Below, piece by piece: positions 1-7,854 of a stretch of 64,000 nt of DNA (the first letter of the stretch is position 1; each line of letters starts with the position of its first letter). The position numbers and the translations under genes are program-made. The notes under the pieces were generated by a model. It saw nothing but the letters and a program-made list of their open reading frames with translations, ran no database searches and had not been told where the DNA came from. The DNA is taken from NCBI RefSeq assembly GCF_022836495.1, contig NZ_BQXM01000011.1, positions 62,001-126,000 on the forward strand. The letters run 5' to 3'. This DNA comes from Desulforhabdus sp. TSK. Its GTDB lineage: Bacteria; Desulfobacterota; Syntrophobacteria; Syntrophobacterales; Syntrophobacteraceae.

Positions 1-112
1 GGAGTGAAGCCATGAGCCACCCACCTCGCTTTCCCGAGATGCGGCAGAGCCATGGTGCTGCAGGAGCGACAATAAAACCGGATAAAACAGCCCAAAGCAT
101 CATGCTTGACAT
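1..112 (-). CDS. Partial membrane protein, N-terminus only (Mrp/NuoL-type antiporter-like?)
   Basis: An open frame starts at ATG 112 and runs off the window edge after 37 codons. The visible part begins MSSMMLWAVLSGF and is a hydrophobic segment ending APAAPWL, followed by a basic turn (CRISGKRGGW) and a second hydrophobic start. This resembles the beginning of MrpA / membrane-bound hydrogenase antiporter subunits, but the stretch is too short to prove it. It lies 51 bases downstream of the PGPGW-type gene on the same strand, so it is likely the third gene of the operon behind the manganese riboswitch. The ribosome site (ACGGGAAA) is weak. Confidence 0.4.
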   Translation of the reverse strand, partial: MSSMMLWAVLSGFIVAPAAPWLCRISGKRGGWLMASL

Positions 113-163
113 TTTCCCGTGGAACGATCAGTTGTGGCTGCCGCAGTGGCTTTCCCCTCGCAT

Positions 164-397
164 TCAGTTTCCCATGGCAGGGAGAGTTTTACTCAAACGC
201 TGCACCGCCAGCCCCACTCGTGGGAATCGCGTGGCTATGGCGTGCACGATCCGAGAAAAGAAAGGCACATCGCGGGAGAGTACCAGGGCACCCAGCCCCA
301 GAAAAAGCCACCCCTGAAGAATCGGAAGTACCAGACCCGCCAGACCCAGCAGGATGAAGAAACTGCCCAGACCGATTCGAATGATCCGACGCACCAT
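164..397 (-). CDS. Small membrane protein, PGPGW-like family
   Basis: The 77-residue protein has a hydrophobic N-terminal half (IGLGSFFILLGLAGLVLP, then a second segment GWLFLGLGALVL) and a short amphipathic tail with SRDVPFF. This is the layout of PGPGW/YbaN-like two-helix inner-membrane proteins; no biochemical function is established for the family. I chose ATG 397 because AAGGAGG stands a few bases before it; an in-frame ATG at 421 lacks such a site. It follows the zinc-ribbon gene (stop 467) on the same strand and so lies under the same upstream promoter and riboswitch. Confidence 0.7.
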   Translation of the reverse strand: MVRRIIRIGLGSFFILLGLAGLVLPILQGWLFLGLGALVLSRDVPFFSRIVHAIATRFPRVGLAVQRLSKTLPAMGN

Positions 398-466
398 AGA
401 GATCCTCCTTATTATTTCCATTGGAAGTCATGATAAGTACGCGATCGGGGTTTTCCAGGGGGTTGC

Positions 467-784
467 TCAATCAAAGTCAAAAAGGTCTTCCAGAATCGAT
501 CTTCGTTTTTTGTGTTTCGGCTCACCATACGGTCTATGCCGCTCTTCCCGGTAGCCGCCGTAGGATCGATGCCGTTCTTCCTGGTAGGGGGGTGGTGTTG
601 GAGGGCCGCCCCTGTCCAACGGTTCTCTTCCGACGTTCTGAGGTTCATAGATGGCCGCTCTATCGATGATCTTGTCAAGCTCACCTCTGTCAAGCCATAC
701 ACCCCGGCACTGCGGGCAATAGTCGATTTCGACTCCCTGTCTTTCAGTGATCATCAGATCCACGCTACAGACTGGACATTTCAT
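467..784 (-). CDS. zf-TFIIB-type zinc-ribbon protein
   Basis: A 105-residue protein starting MKCPVC, with the motif CPxC then CPQCRGVWLDRGEL, which is diagnostic of the zf-TFIIB zinc-ribbon domain (two CxxC pairs, residues about 3-6 and 23-26). The middle is rich in Pro, Tyr, Arg and His with repeated EERHR(S/P)YG units, and the tail is basic then acidic (KHKKRRSILEDLFDFD). The role of stand-alone zf-TFIIB proteins is unknown. It is the first gene after the riboswitch/terminator at 864-991, with AAAGGA before the start, so its expression is probably controlled by the metal-sensing leader. Confidence 0.8.
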   Translation of the reverse strand: MKCPVCSVDLMITERQGVEIDYCPQCRGVWLDRGELDKIIDRAAIYEPQNVGREPLDRGGPPTPPPYQEERHRSYGGYREERHRPYGEPKHKKRRSILEDLFDFD

Positions 785-863
785 CTGGCATCCTTTCTTT
801 CCTGAAACCCGTCAGGCTATGGAAGTGTTGAAAAAACATACTGCCGAAGTCTCTCGTTCTCTC

Positions 864-911
864 AAAAAAAAGCGAGACTTTCAGCACGATCACTCATGTC
901 AAAAGTCTCGC
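864..911 (-). terminator. Riboswitch-controlled intrinsic terminator
   Basis: Read on the minus strand, GCGAGACTTT (complement of 902-911) can pair with AAAGTCTCGC (872-881 complement), followed by eight T residues (864-871). The left arm is the same segment that closes the aptamer P1 stem, so aptamer folding and terminator folding exclude each other. This is the arrangement expected of an ON switch: ligand binding holds the left arm and lets transcription continue into the zinc-ribbon gene. Confidence 0.88.
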
Positions 912-991
912 CAATTGGTATGGACCAACGGTAAAGCCAGGCATAACGGGTGCCGTATTGGTGACTTTACCCTTTCCGGCTACTCCCTTTT
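901..991 (-). ncRNA. yybP-ykoY (Mn2+) riboswitch aptamer
   Basis: On the minus strand the RNA contains AAAAGGGAGUAGC at its 5' end and GGCGAGACUUUU at its 3' end, which pair as P1 and match the near-invariant ends of the yybP-ykoY class. Between them lie GUAAAGUCACCAAU and GGCUUUACC, which form the long internal helix in the same places as in the known aptamer. Members of this class bind Mn2+ and usually control manganese exporters (MntP, TerC, P-type ATPases). Here the first downstream genes are a zf-TFIIB protein and a small membrane protein. Confidence 0.88.
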
Positions 992-1001
992 GTGGTTGCG
1001 A

Positions 1002-1029
1002 ATTCTACCTTTCCTACTGGAAATGTCAA
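1002..1029 (-). promoter_or_regulatory. Sigma-70 promoter of the riboswitch operon
   Basis: On the minus strand a perfect TTGACA (1024-1029) is followed after 16 bases by TAGAAT (1002-1007). Transcription would start around 994-996, just ahead of the aptamer at 991, so promoter, aptamer and terminator are in the expected order. Confidence 0.8.
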
Positions 1030-1089
1030 GTATGAGGTGCTCGGTGCCTTCGCGCAGACCTTCACAAAAGGGTGCTGTCTTCATTACCG

Positions 1090-1704
1090 TTACTTGTGTT
1101 TTACAGGGGCGGTGGCTTTGTCCTTCATTTCATCGATCTTCGGTTTCACGGCCTTGGTAACATCGGGCTTGGCACCTTCGACCGGCTTCACGTCGGGAGT
1201 CTTGGCCTTGTCGGCAGCTGCGGGTGCGGCTTTCTCCTCAGTACCCGGTACAGCCGGCTTGGTTGTTCCCGCCGCCTCGGTTTGTGCGCCTTCGATCGGC
1301 TTCACGTCGGGCGTCTTGGCCTTGTCGGCAGTTGCGGGTGTGGCTTTCTCCTCAGTGCCCGGCACAGCTGGCTTGGCTGTTCCTGCCGCCTCGGTTTTAA
1401 CGCCTTCGACCGGCTTCACGTCAGGAGTCTTGGCCTTGTCGGCAGCTGCGGGTGCGGCTTTCTCTTCAGTACCCGGCACAGCCGGCTTGGCTGTTCCCAG
1501 GCTCGGGGATTTGGCGCCTTCGACAGCCTTCATAGCGCCGGCTTTGGCCTTTTCTGCTACGGTGCCTGCGCCCGGGCTGGACTGCTCCGCTCCCGCGCTC
1601 ACGGCCGGCTGAGTGCTTGCAGCCTGGGGCTGTGCAAATCCGGAACCTACACCAATCACCATGACCATTGCGCCGATGCCGAAAATGGAAACCATTTTTT
1701 TCAT
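1090..1704 (-). CDS. Secreted Ala/Pro/Lys-rich protein with 38-residue tandem repeats
   Basis: A 204-residue protein with a clear signal peptide (MKKMVSIFGIGAMVMVIGVGSG, cleavage likely after GFA at residue 24). The mature part is low in complexity: after a half copy, three tandem 38-residue units begin at residues 77, 115 and 153, each with PGTEEK, DKAKTPDVKP and mostly KPAV. The third copy decays into a basic tail. It is probably periplasmic and extended rather than globular; no family was recognised. AGGAG precedes ATG 1704 at good distance. The stop is about 60 bases from the riboswitch promoter that drives the next operon. Confidence 0.75.
   Translation of the reverse strand: MKKMVSIFGIGAMVMVIGVGSGFAQPQAASTQPAVSAGAEQSSPGAGTVAEKAKAGAMKAVEGAKSPSLGTAKPAVPGTEEKAAPAAADKAKTPDVKPVEGVKTEAAGTAKPAVPGTEEKATPATADKAKTPDVKPIEGAQTEAAGTTKPAVPGTEEKAAPAAADKAKTPDVKPVEGAKPDVTKAVKPKIDEMKDKATAPVKHK
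1135..1476 (-). repeat. Three tandem 114-bp coding repeats
   Basis: Three consecutive 114-base units inside the secreted repeat protein, each encoding PGTEEK...DKAKTPDVKP. The first two are near-identical at DNA level, which points to recent duplication or gene conversion; the copy nearest the C-terminus has diverged in its last third. Copy number could vary between strains. Confidence 0.8.
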
Positions 1705-2186
1705 TTCATTCTCCTGGTATGCAATTTGAGATCGTATTGGTTATTGAGCCCATTGAAACTCACTTGGCGGAATTCCGCCATGCACTATGGATGCGTTCGT
1801 CGTCTACATTCCCTTTTACCTCTCCCCCTCCTTCGTAGGGTGAACTCTGTATGGTCTCTGCTGAATCGACTCTTCATACTGTCGTTGCTGTGCTTATGAG
1901 CAAGAGCAGTGCCAAGGGATGTCAATAGGTGGGGTTGTGGCGCTAAGACATTGGTTGGATTATATTTTTCACGTCTGATCCGGAGCTCGGCGGAAGGATC
2001 TTTTTCCTTCCATTGTCTTTCGGACTGCGGGAGATGCAAAATTTTTCCCTCGATCCTGCAAAAAAAGTATCACGGAAGCAAACGGGGGACCTTTGCCGCG
2101 GCCGCCTACCTCGTGAAACCCTGCTTCAAGCCGGCCGGGATGGCGGACTACCTGTATCACCGATACGGCGTAAAACGGCTCGGATC
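1705..2186. promoter_or_regulatory. Divergent intergenic region with a perfect 16-bp palindrome
   Basis: The 480 bases between the divergent repeat-protein and DapF-like genes hold no convincing gene. A perfect palindrome, TGGCGGAATTCCGCCA, sits at 1765-1780, about 60 bases upstream of the repeat-protein start. It could be an operator for that gene, or part of a promoter architecture (a TTTCAA/TACGAT pair lies between it and the start). Short open frames in the rest have no ribosome sites and look non-coding. Confidence 0.4.
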
Positions 2187-3020
2187 ATGACACAGATTCC
2201 CACGGCTTCCCCCAAAGTCGTCCCCATCGGCAGGGAACTGGAGCTGGAGCGGGGAGTCAGCTGGGTCAACCTGGGGCATCCGCAGCGTATGCCCGCCAAC
2301 CTGGTGGACCGGTCCATGATCGAGCCCTATGACTATGTAATTGACATGGTGCGGGAAGTTGAAATCACCAGGTTTCGGCAATCTGATGGGGCCAGCTTCT
2401 TTGGCGATGCAAAATCGCTCACTCTGAGCGGTTATCTCGTCTTCACCGGTGAGCCTCATCTTGTCATCTTTGCTGAAAATGGCTTTTCCTTGAAACAGCC
2501 TGCGGAGGCCATCTTCACCCCCGGAGGCGAACGAAACGATACGGGTATTGTTGTGGAAAAGCGGAAGAGCACCAGTTCTTCACTGGTGCATTTCATCGGC
2601 AAGTACTTTGGACGGGTTTATTCGAATTTGTTCCCTGCGGGGATCAACATCAATTTTACTCGTTGCATTCAAGAGAACAGTGCTCTCGAATACCGTTGTT
2701 TCGTGCGGGGGATCAATCGCGAGACCCTGGCATGCGGCACCGGTGCGCTGGCAACGGCTTTTGTCGCCCACAGACTGGGCAGGATCGATTCGGACCGCAT
2801 CACTGTCCTGCCGCACCGCTGTCGATGGCACGACGAAAAGGCAGAAATACAAATTGCCGCCGTTCATGAAGGTTGGCAGATACATGGCAGACCCGTGATG
2901 CTTTTTGAAGGGATGTTTGCTCTCCAGGATTGGGAAGTTAAAGAAAAAGGGCGCATCTTGCCCTTTAATGTTCAAGTTGTCGGGAGCCGCTGCCGATATG
3001 GACACATGGCTTACAGTTGA
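2187..3020 (+). CDS. DapF-fold protein, non-canonical (lacks N-terminal catalytic Cys)
   Basis: A 277-residue protein whose second half matches the C-terminal domain of diaminopimelate epimerase: GEPHLVIF (residues about 88-95), a long middle, and NRETLACGTGALA with the second catalytic cysteine. The first half does not show the usual start or the CGNG motif that carries the first catalytic cysteine, so the classical two-base epimerase mechanism is not supported. It may be a divergent racemase, a non-enzymatic relative or a gene in decay. The frame is open 58 codons further upstream, but that part is Arg-rich and looks untranslated; the ATG at 2187 has only a weak ribosome site. Confidence 0.5.
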   Translation: MTQIPTASPKVVPIGRELELERGVSWVNLGHPQRMPANLVDRSMIEPYDYVIDMVREVEITRFRQSDGASFFGDAKSLTLSGYLVFTGEPHLVIFAENGFSLKQPAEAIFTPGGERNDTGIVVEKRKSTSSSLVHFIGKYFGRVYSNLFPAGININFTRCIQENSALEYRCFVRGINRETLACGTGALATAFVAHRLGRIDSDRITVLPHRCRWHDEKAEIQIAAVHEGWQIHGRPVMLFEGMFALQDWEVKEKGRILPFNVQVVGSRCRYGHMAYS

Positions 3021-3076
3021 TGGTATCCTGAGAACAGGTTCCCGCCACTGAACATTTTGCTCCATGAGGAATCGAT

Positions 3077-3908
3077 ATGCCGCCAAGCAGTGCAAGCTCA
3101 TTGCATGAGCTGCCACCTCGACACCCCCAAAAATCCCCAAAACTGAGAGTTGTGGCCGGCGGCGTGGCTTTGCTCCTGATCTGCCTGAGCTTCAGCGCGT
3201 TGTTTCATTGGGCGGCTCTGGAAAAGCTCTACCTGGAATCCAGTCTCTCAAGGTTTTCGGTCCTTCGGGAAAACCTGCAAAAAAGCCTTCAGATTTCCAT
3301 GCAAAATGGCCAATCGGTCCACCAGTTCCATGGAATTACCGACGAACTGGAAAGGGCGGAGCGCAAAATCGAGGGTGTACTGAAGGGCCGTATTCCAGGC
3401 ATCCGTGACGTACCGGCGACATTCTCGAAACCTCCGGTTCGGGTTTCTGTTACATTGCCGGACGGCTCCATTCTCTACAGCTCTGACAAACGACTTTTGA
3501 ACACTGCGATGCCGAAAGCGTTCTGGGAAGACTGCTGCAAGAGTCAGGGGGCAGGAGCGAAAGGCGCTGCATTTCACTATACCACCCATCAGAATCGGGT
3601 CCTTCGGTGCTTTCAGGTTCTGGACTCCCAAAAAAACGATTGCGACAGTCGTTTTCAGCCTCGATCAGGCCCTTTTTTCCGGAACCCTGCAAACGATCCT
3701 TCTCAGGGCTCTCAAACGGTTGGGAACTGTCGTTGCTTGCGGGGCCTCCCTCCTGCTTCTCCTGGTGCTGATTCCACGTCCACGGAAAGAGGGCGGCACA
3801 GGCTTTTCGAGGCATAGAAGCTCGACGATCTTTTTCATGGTGATCACGTCAGCCCCGTCTATTTGGACAGTGTTGGGACCTCTCAGTCGAGCGTCGGCAG
3901 GATCCTGA
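3077..3908 (+). pseudogene. Membrane sensor-like protein, frameshifted in an A7 run
   Basis: The reading frame begins at ATG 3077 with a cytoplasmic lead, a transmembrane helix (VAGGVALLLICLSFSALF) and a periplasmic region up to about residue 184. At an A7 run (3630-3636) the frame changes: removing one A joins it to the +1 frame, which continues TIATVVFSLDQALF and then a second transmembrane helix (ACGASLLLLLVLI) and stops at 3908. Two helices around a periplasmic domain are typical of sensor proteins, but no kinase or other output domain follows. Either the gene is broken, the run is slippery, or there is a sequencing error. Confidence 0.55.
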
Positions 3909-4417
3909 TGATGTACGGTGTCAGCATGATTTATACTCCAAACGGTTGAGGTCTTGACTTATTGTTGATCCTGCAGGAGCGGCTTCCAGCCGCGACAGAA
4001 ATAGCGAGCTCCCAGTAGAATCGCGGCTGGAGGCCGCTCCTACGAAAGTCAAGATTTGAACCGTTCGCAGTATACATCGGCCCGTTCATCAGCAGGTTTG
4101 TGGATGCGTCGTCAAAGGGTTTGATGAGTCCATGCTGAAAAGAGCACGGGAACGTGCCTTAAAAATGGGTCGAAAGGGGGAAATCAAACCTGAAATCGCT
4201 GCTTGTGTGGAAAGAATTCTTCTGAGCGATTTCTTGGATCCGGATGTGATCCGCTTGCCCCTTTATTCTCCACAGGCGGTGATCCTGAATCATCGCATGT
4301 GAAAAAGGCTTTTCGCCAAACCGGATCAGGTGCCTGATCTGGTCTATATCGATATATAAAAAATCGTTGCCAAGCTTCTTGAAGTGGATTTGAAGAATCC
4401 CCGAAGCTACGGAGGTC
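3909..4417 (+). other. Intergenic region with a possible decayed gene
   Basis: Apart from the inverted repeat at 3973-4043, this 509-base stretch has a protein-like frame from about 4060 interrupted by stops. The best piece is an ATG at 4132 giving 56 codons (MLKRARERALKMGRKGE...) to a stop at 4300-4302. There is no ribosome site and no recognised family. Together with the frameshift just upstream it suggests gene decay. An AT-rich patch begins near 4340. Confidence 0.35.
3973..4043. repeat. REP-like inverted repeat
   Basis: AGGAGCGGCTTCCAGCCGCGA (3975-3995, quoted here in two halves AGGAGCGGCT and TCCAGCCGCGA) is matched in inverted orientation by TCGCGGCTGGA plus GGCCGCTCCT (4021-4041). 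Each arm is itself a short palindrome. This is the pattern of repetitive extragenic palindromes widespread in proteobacterial genomes; no RAYT transposase is seen nearby. Confidence 0.7.
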
Positions 4418-4420
4418 ATG

Positions 4421-5581
4421 ATGAAAATATTGTTAAAAATAATATTAGTTTTAGCCACTTATATTTTAACCGTGAGCGCTCCTTCAGCGGCTCAGGACAA
4501 GCAGGTCTTCAGTACGGCACCCGTCACGAAGGACGGTAAGAAATGGCAGATTGCCTACTATGAAGGGGGGCCCTATGTGGATTATCAGAAAATACTGGGA
4601 GAGACGGTTCGTGGACTCATGAAGCTCGGCTGGATTGAAACGGCGGATTTACCCGCACAGAAAGGTGAAGAGACAAAGCCGCTCTGGGACTGGCTGGTCT
4701 ACGAAGCCAAAAGCGACTACCTGGTTTTTTTGCCTGACGGTCATTATTCGGCCAATTGGGATGAAGACTTGCGGAGCCTGACTGTTCAGAAAATCATGGA
4801 GCGATTGAACCACAAAAAGGATGTGGATTTGGTCATAGCCATGGGCACTTGGGCGGGAAAAGACTTGGCCAATGACAACCATTCCACTCCCACCCTGGTT
4901 TTTTCCAGCAGCGACCCGGTGTCTGCGGGGATCATCAAAAGCATCGAGGACTCGGGTTTTGAGCATGTCAATGCCGCCATCGATCCCTATGTTTATGAGA
5001 GGCAAATTCGCGTCTTTCACGAGATAATGCATTTCAAAAGACTGGGTGTGGCCTATGAGGACACTGACGATGGGAGGAGCTACGCGGCCATCAGGAAGAT
5101 CGAAAAAGTTGCCAAAGAGTGTGGATTTGAAATCGTTCGATGCTTCACGGTCAGTGATATTGGTGACATACCGGCAGAGGTGGAAAGTGTGAAAGAGTGC
5201 TTCCATAAATTCGGCAAGGAAGCCGATGCAATTTATGTCACTCAACAAAGCGGCGTCAGGCTGGAAAGTATCCCCGACCTCGTGAAGATTGCGAACCAAT
5301 ATCGCATCCCGACCTTTTCACAGGCTGGCTCCGAGGAGGTAAAGTATGGTTTTCTGACCAGTATTGCACCGGCTGGATACAGATACTTCGGTGAATTTCA
5401 CGCTCAAACCATGACCAAAGTCCTCAACGGTGCAAAGCCCAATCAGCTCACTCAGTGCTTCGAACAGCCCTCCCAAATCGCCATCAACATGGAGACGGCC
5501 CAAATCATCGGCTTTGAACCTCCCATAGTCCTCCTGGGCGCGGCAGATGAAATCTTTTACAAGATCAGCCCGACCCAATGA
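4421..5581 (+). CDS. ABC transporter substrate-binding protein (ABC_sub_bind family)
   Basis: A 386-residue exported protein. It begins with a signal peptide (MKILLKIILVLATYILTVSAPSAA) and contains the two-lobed periplasmic-binding fold of the ABC_sub_bind family: DLVIAMGTWAGKDL, TLVFSSSDPVSAGI, an AIDPY segment, and a second lobe with DAIYVTQQSGV and IPTFSQAG. These proteins bind small ligands such as amino acids. No permease or ATPase gene is adjacent, so it may be a sensory rather than a transport component, perhaps linked to the broken membrane protein upstream. GGAGG lies five bases before ATG 4421; the ATG three bases earlier is too close. Confidence 0.8.
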   Translation: MKILLKIILVLATYILTVSAPSAAQDKQVFSTAPVTKDGKKWQIAYYEGGPYVDYQKILGETVRGLMKLGWIETADLPAQKGEETKPLWDWLVYEAKSDYLVFLPDGHYSANWDEDLRSLTVQKIMERLNHKKDVDLVIAMGTWAGKDLANDNHSTPTLVFSSSDPVSAGIIKSIEDSGFEHVNAAIDPYVYERQIRVFHEIMHFKRLGVAYEDTDDGRSYAAIRKIEKVAKECGFEIVRCFTVSDIGDIPAEVESVKECFHKFGKEADAIYVTQQSGVRLESIPDLVKIANQYRIPTFSQAGSEEVKYGFLTSIAPAGYRYFGEFHAQTMTKVLNGAKPNQLTQCFEQPSQIAINMETAQIIGFEPPIVLLGAADEIFYKISPTQ

Positions 5582-5719
5582 GGCTAAGAGTATGCCGTTT
5601 AAAATTCCCCGCTTGCTCAAGAGGGGAATCGAAGCAGATTTGGCTCCCGAGGAGATGAATTCTTAGACAGCCTCTGAGAGGAGACAATCCCTCAGTGGCT
5701 CTCCTGGGGCATGGGGGAC
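5582..5719. other. Convergent gap with an imperfect hairpin
   Basis: Between two convergent stops there is an imperfect hairpin (5605-5628, TTCCCCGC / GAGGGGAA) and another near 5667-5700. Neither has a T tract, so no clear intrinsic terminator is present. Confidence 0.3.
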
Positions 5720-6565
5720 TCACAGGTCGTCTCCAAAAAGTCGGGTCGCATTTTCCCCCATTATGTCTGCTACCTCTTCCGGGGCTAGGTCCGCCTGTTC
5801 CAGTTCCTTAAAATAACGAGCGGGGGCGAGGAGGGGGTAATCACTTCCGAAAAGGATTTTCCCCCTGCCGAGGATCCTGGACATGTGGCTGTAGATGGCA
5901 GGAGTATAGAGAAAAGGCGATGCGGCCGTATCGTAGTAGACATCGGCCAACACTTCAGGCGCTTCCCGCTTCAGCAGTTCATAGAAGCACAAGCCTCCGC
6001 CCCAGTGCGCCAGGATCAAGGGGATTCCGGCCGCCATCCTGGCGAGGGAATAGTAAAAGCCCAGCCCCAACGGTGCCTTCCCCGGGTACATGTGTCCGAC
6101 GGGCTCGTTGGCGTGGACCAGGAGGATGCCCTTGTGAGATCTGCAGCATTCCACCAGTTCCTTATAAAAGTTGAGGGCCGCATCTTCCGCGCAGGAGGCG
6201 TATAATGCCAGCTCCCCCAGCCCTCTGGCTCCCCCCCCGAAGCACCGTTCCGCCTCCCTCGGCCCTGCTGCGTCCATAGGATTGAAACAGGCCATGGGAA
6301 TGAGCCGAGGGGCGTACTTCGAGGCCATTTCCAGCACGTAGTCGTTGTGGCGTTTGGCCAGCTCCATGTTTTGCCAGGGGAAACCGAAGACCACTGCACG
6401 CTGGATCCCGTCTCGATCCATCACCTCCAAAAGAGATTCCGCTCCGGCCAGTTTGGCTTTGGGCGAATCATAAAGCTGCTGGAAGACGTTCTCTCCCTCA
6501 AAAAAGTGTTGACGTGACTGGACGATATCGGGCGGGAAAATATGAGTGTGCACATCGATTTTCAT
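5720..6565 (-). CDS. Amidohydrolase 2 family metal-dependent hydrolase
   Basis: A 281-residue TIM-barrel hydrolase or decarboxylase of the amidohydrolase-2 family. The start MKIDVHTHIF holds the metal-binding HxH (H6, H8). Further motifs are LVHANEP (metal/active-site His), LAHWGGG and FGSDYPLL, whose Asp is the usual catalytic base. The substrate cannot be told from sequence. ATG 6565 was chosen because the family normally begins right at the HxH motif and GAGG stands seven bases upstream; the frame remains open for another 63 codons. It is divergent from the inositol phosphatase gene. Confidence 0.82.
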   Translation of the reverse strand: MKIDVHTHIFPPDIVQSRQHFFEGENVFQQLYDSPKAKLAGAESLLEVMDRDGIQRAVVFGFPWQNMELAKRHNDYVLEMASKYAPRLIPMACFNPMDAAGPREAERCFGGGARGLGELALYASCAEDAALNFYKELVECCRSHKGILLVHANEPVGHMYPGKAPLGLGFYYSLARMAAGIPLILAHWGGGLCFYELLKREAPEVLADVYYDTAASPFLYTPAIYSHMSRILGRGKILFGSDYPLLAPARYFKELEQADLAPEEVADIMGENATRLFGDDL

Positions 6566-6829
6566 GGCTGGCCTCGTGGCGGTTGGCATATGAGAATGAA
6601 AAAAAAGTATAAAAATCCAATGTATGAGATTTTCAATGGGGAAAGATACCAAAATTGTTTGCCACTGTCCACAAGGGCCTCGATAATGATTGCCGTGATT
6701 CTGTGGATGAATCGTCCGGGCATGGGGAGATGAAACAGAGGAAGGCGGTTCCATGGCCTGGTAGAGCGTGACTGGTGGAAGTTTTCGGCACAGGTGATAG
6801 CGCTGAGGATGAGAAAGTCGAGGAGCATG

Positions 6830-7627
6830 ATGATCCGTGAAATGGAGCGTGTGGCAAGGTTGGCGTTAGAGCAGGCGGGTGAATTGATCCGGGAGGGCAT
6901 TGGCAATGTCTCCTCGGGAGCTGTCCATACCAAGGGGATCTCCGATTACGTCACCGATGTGGACATGGAGAGTGAGGCCATGATCGTGAAAGTCATCCAG
7001 GAGCATTTCCCGCAGCATCACATCATGGCGGAAGAATCGGAAAACGATGGGTTGAAAGAGGGATTCACCTGGGTCATCGATCCCATCGACGGCACGGCGA
7101 ATTTTATCCATGGATTTCCCTTTGTGGCCATCTCCGTGGCGGTCTGTCAGGACGGTTTGCCCATTCTGGGTTTTGTTCTGGATCCCGTGCACAGGGAGCT
7201 TTTTTCGGCACGAAAAGGGGAGGGAGCTTTCTTGAACGGGGCGCGCATCTTTCTGCGAGACCACCAGGACTTGCGGGAAACGATGATCGCCACGGGCTTC
7301 CCCCATCGCGAACGGCGCCTCATCGATCCTTACCTGGAGGTTTTTAAAAATGTCTTCCTGGAAACCAGCGGCATCCGGCGGGCAGGGGCGGCAGCCCTTG
7401 ACCTGGCTTACCTGGCTGCGGGGCGGGTGGATGGGTTCTGGGAGGCGGGGCTGAAAGCCTGGGACATTGCCGCCGGGGCATTGCTGGTGCAGGAAGCCGG
7501 CGGTATCATTTCCGATTTCTGGGGACTGGAGGGTTATCTGAGCAATGGGCATATCGTTGCAGGGACGGCCCTGACTCACGGTTTCCTGCTGGGCCAGGTG
7601 AAAACCTTCCTGGTGCCGGCCCTGTAA
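6830..7627 (+). CDS. suhB: Inositol-1-monophosphatase family phosphatase
   Basis: A Mg2+-dependent phosphatase of about 265 residues. The family signatures are all present: MAEES (E68, E69), WVIDPIDGTANFIHGFP with metal-binding D84 and D87, and the C-terminal GLKAWDIAAGALLVQEAGG. It probably hydrolyses inositol monophosphate or a similar sugar phosphate; in proteobacteria SuhB also acts in rRNA transcription, which cannot be judged here. Start choice is uncertain: AGGAG at 6821-6825 favours ATG 6830 (or 6827), and an earlier in-frame ATG exists at 6794. Confidence 0.85.
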   Translation: MIREMERVARLALEQAGELIREGIGNVSSGAVHTKGISDYVTDVDMESEAMIVKVIQEHFPQHHIMAEESENDGLKEGFTWVIDPIDGTANFIHGFPFVAISVAVCQDGLPILGFVLDPVHRELFSARKGEGAFLNGARIFLRDHQDLRETMIATGFPHRERRLIDPYLEVFKNVFLETSGIRRAGAAALDLAYLAAGRVDGFWEAGLKAWDIAAGALLVQEAGGIISDFWGLEGYLSNGHIVAGTALTHGFLLGQVKTFLVPAL

Positions 7628-7809
7628 CCCTCCTGAGCATATCACGCCCCTGGATTGCGACGCGCTTCCGCCCGCACGGCGAAAGCGTCCCTCCTGTGGC
7701 TGCCGGCTTCTTCATTCTGAGGCAAAAGGCAATGCATCGGCATCCCTCACCTGGGGGGCTGGTCCACTTTATGCCCTATCCGTATTGAAGGACTGCTTGT
7801 GTCGACAAT

Positions 7810-7826
7810 GGTGCGTAAAACGCACC
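7810..7826. repeat. Short palindrome in intergenic region
   Basis: GGTGCGTAAAACGCACC is a 7-bp-arm palindrome in the 227 bases between the inositol phosphatase stop and the next terminator. The motif followed by CTAC is a common dispersed intergenic sequence in bacteria. No gene is seen in this gap. Confidence 0.4.
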
Positions 7827-7854
7827 CTACATTCTGTGCTGCCTTGGCGTGTGG

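Noticed and set aside
992-1899. Two long overlapping plus-strand open frames opposite the repeat protein
   Set aside because: They mirror the biased codons of the minus-strand tandem-repeat gene, have no ribosome sites and repeat the same pattern out of frame.
1909-2190. 93-codon frame upstream of the DapF-like gene
   Set aside because: Searched for a missing DapF N-terminal domain but neither the start nor the CGNG motif appears in it.
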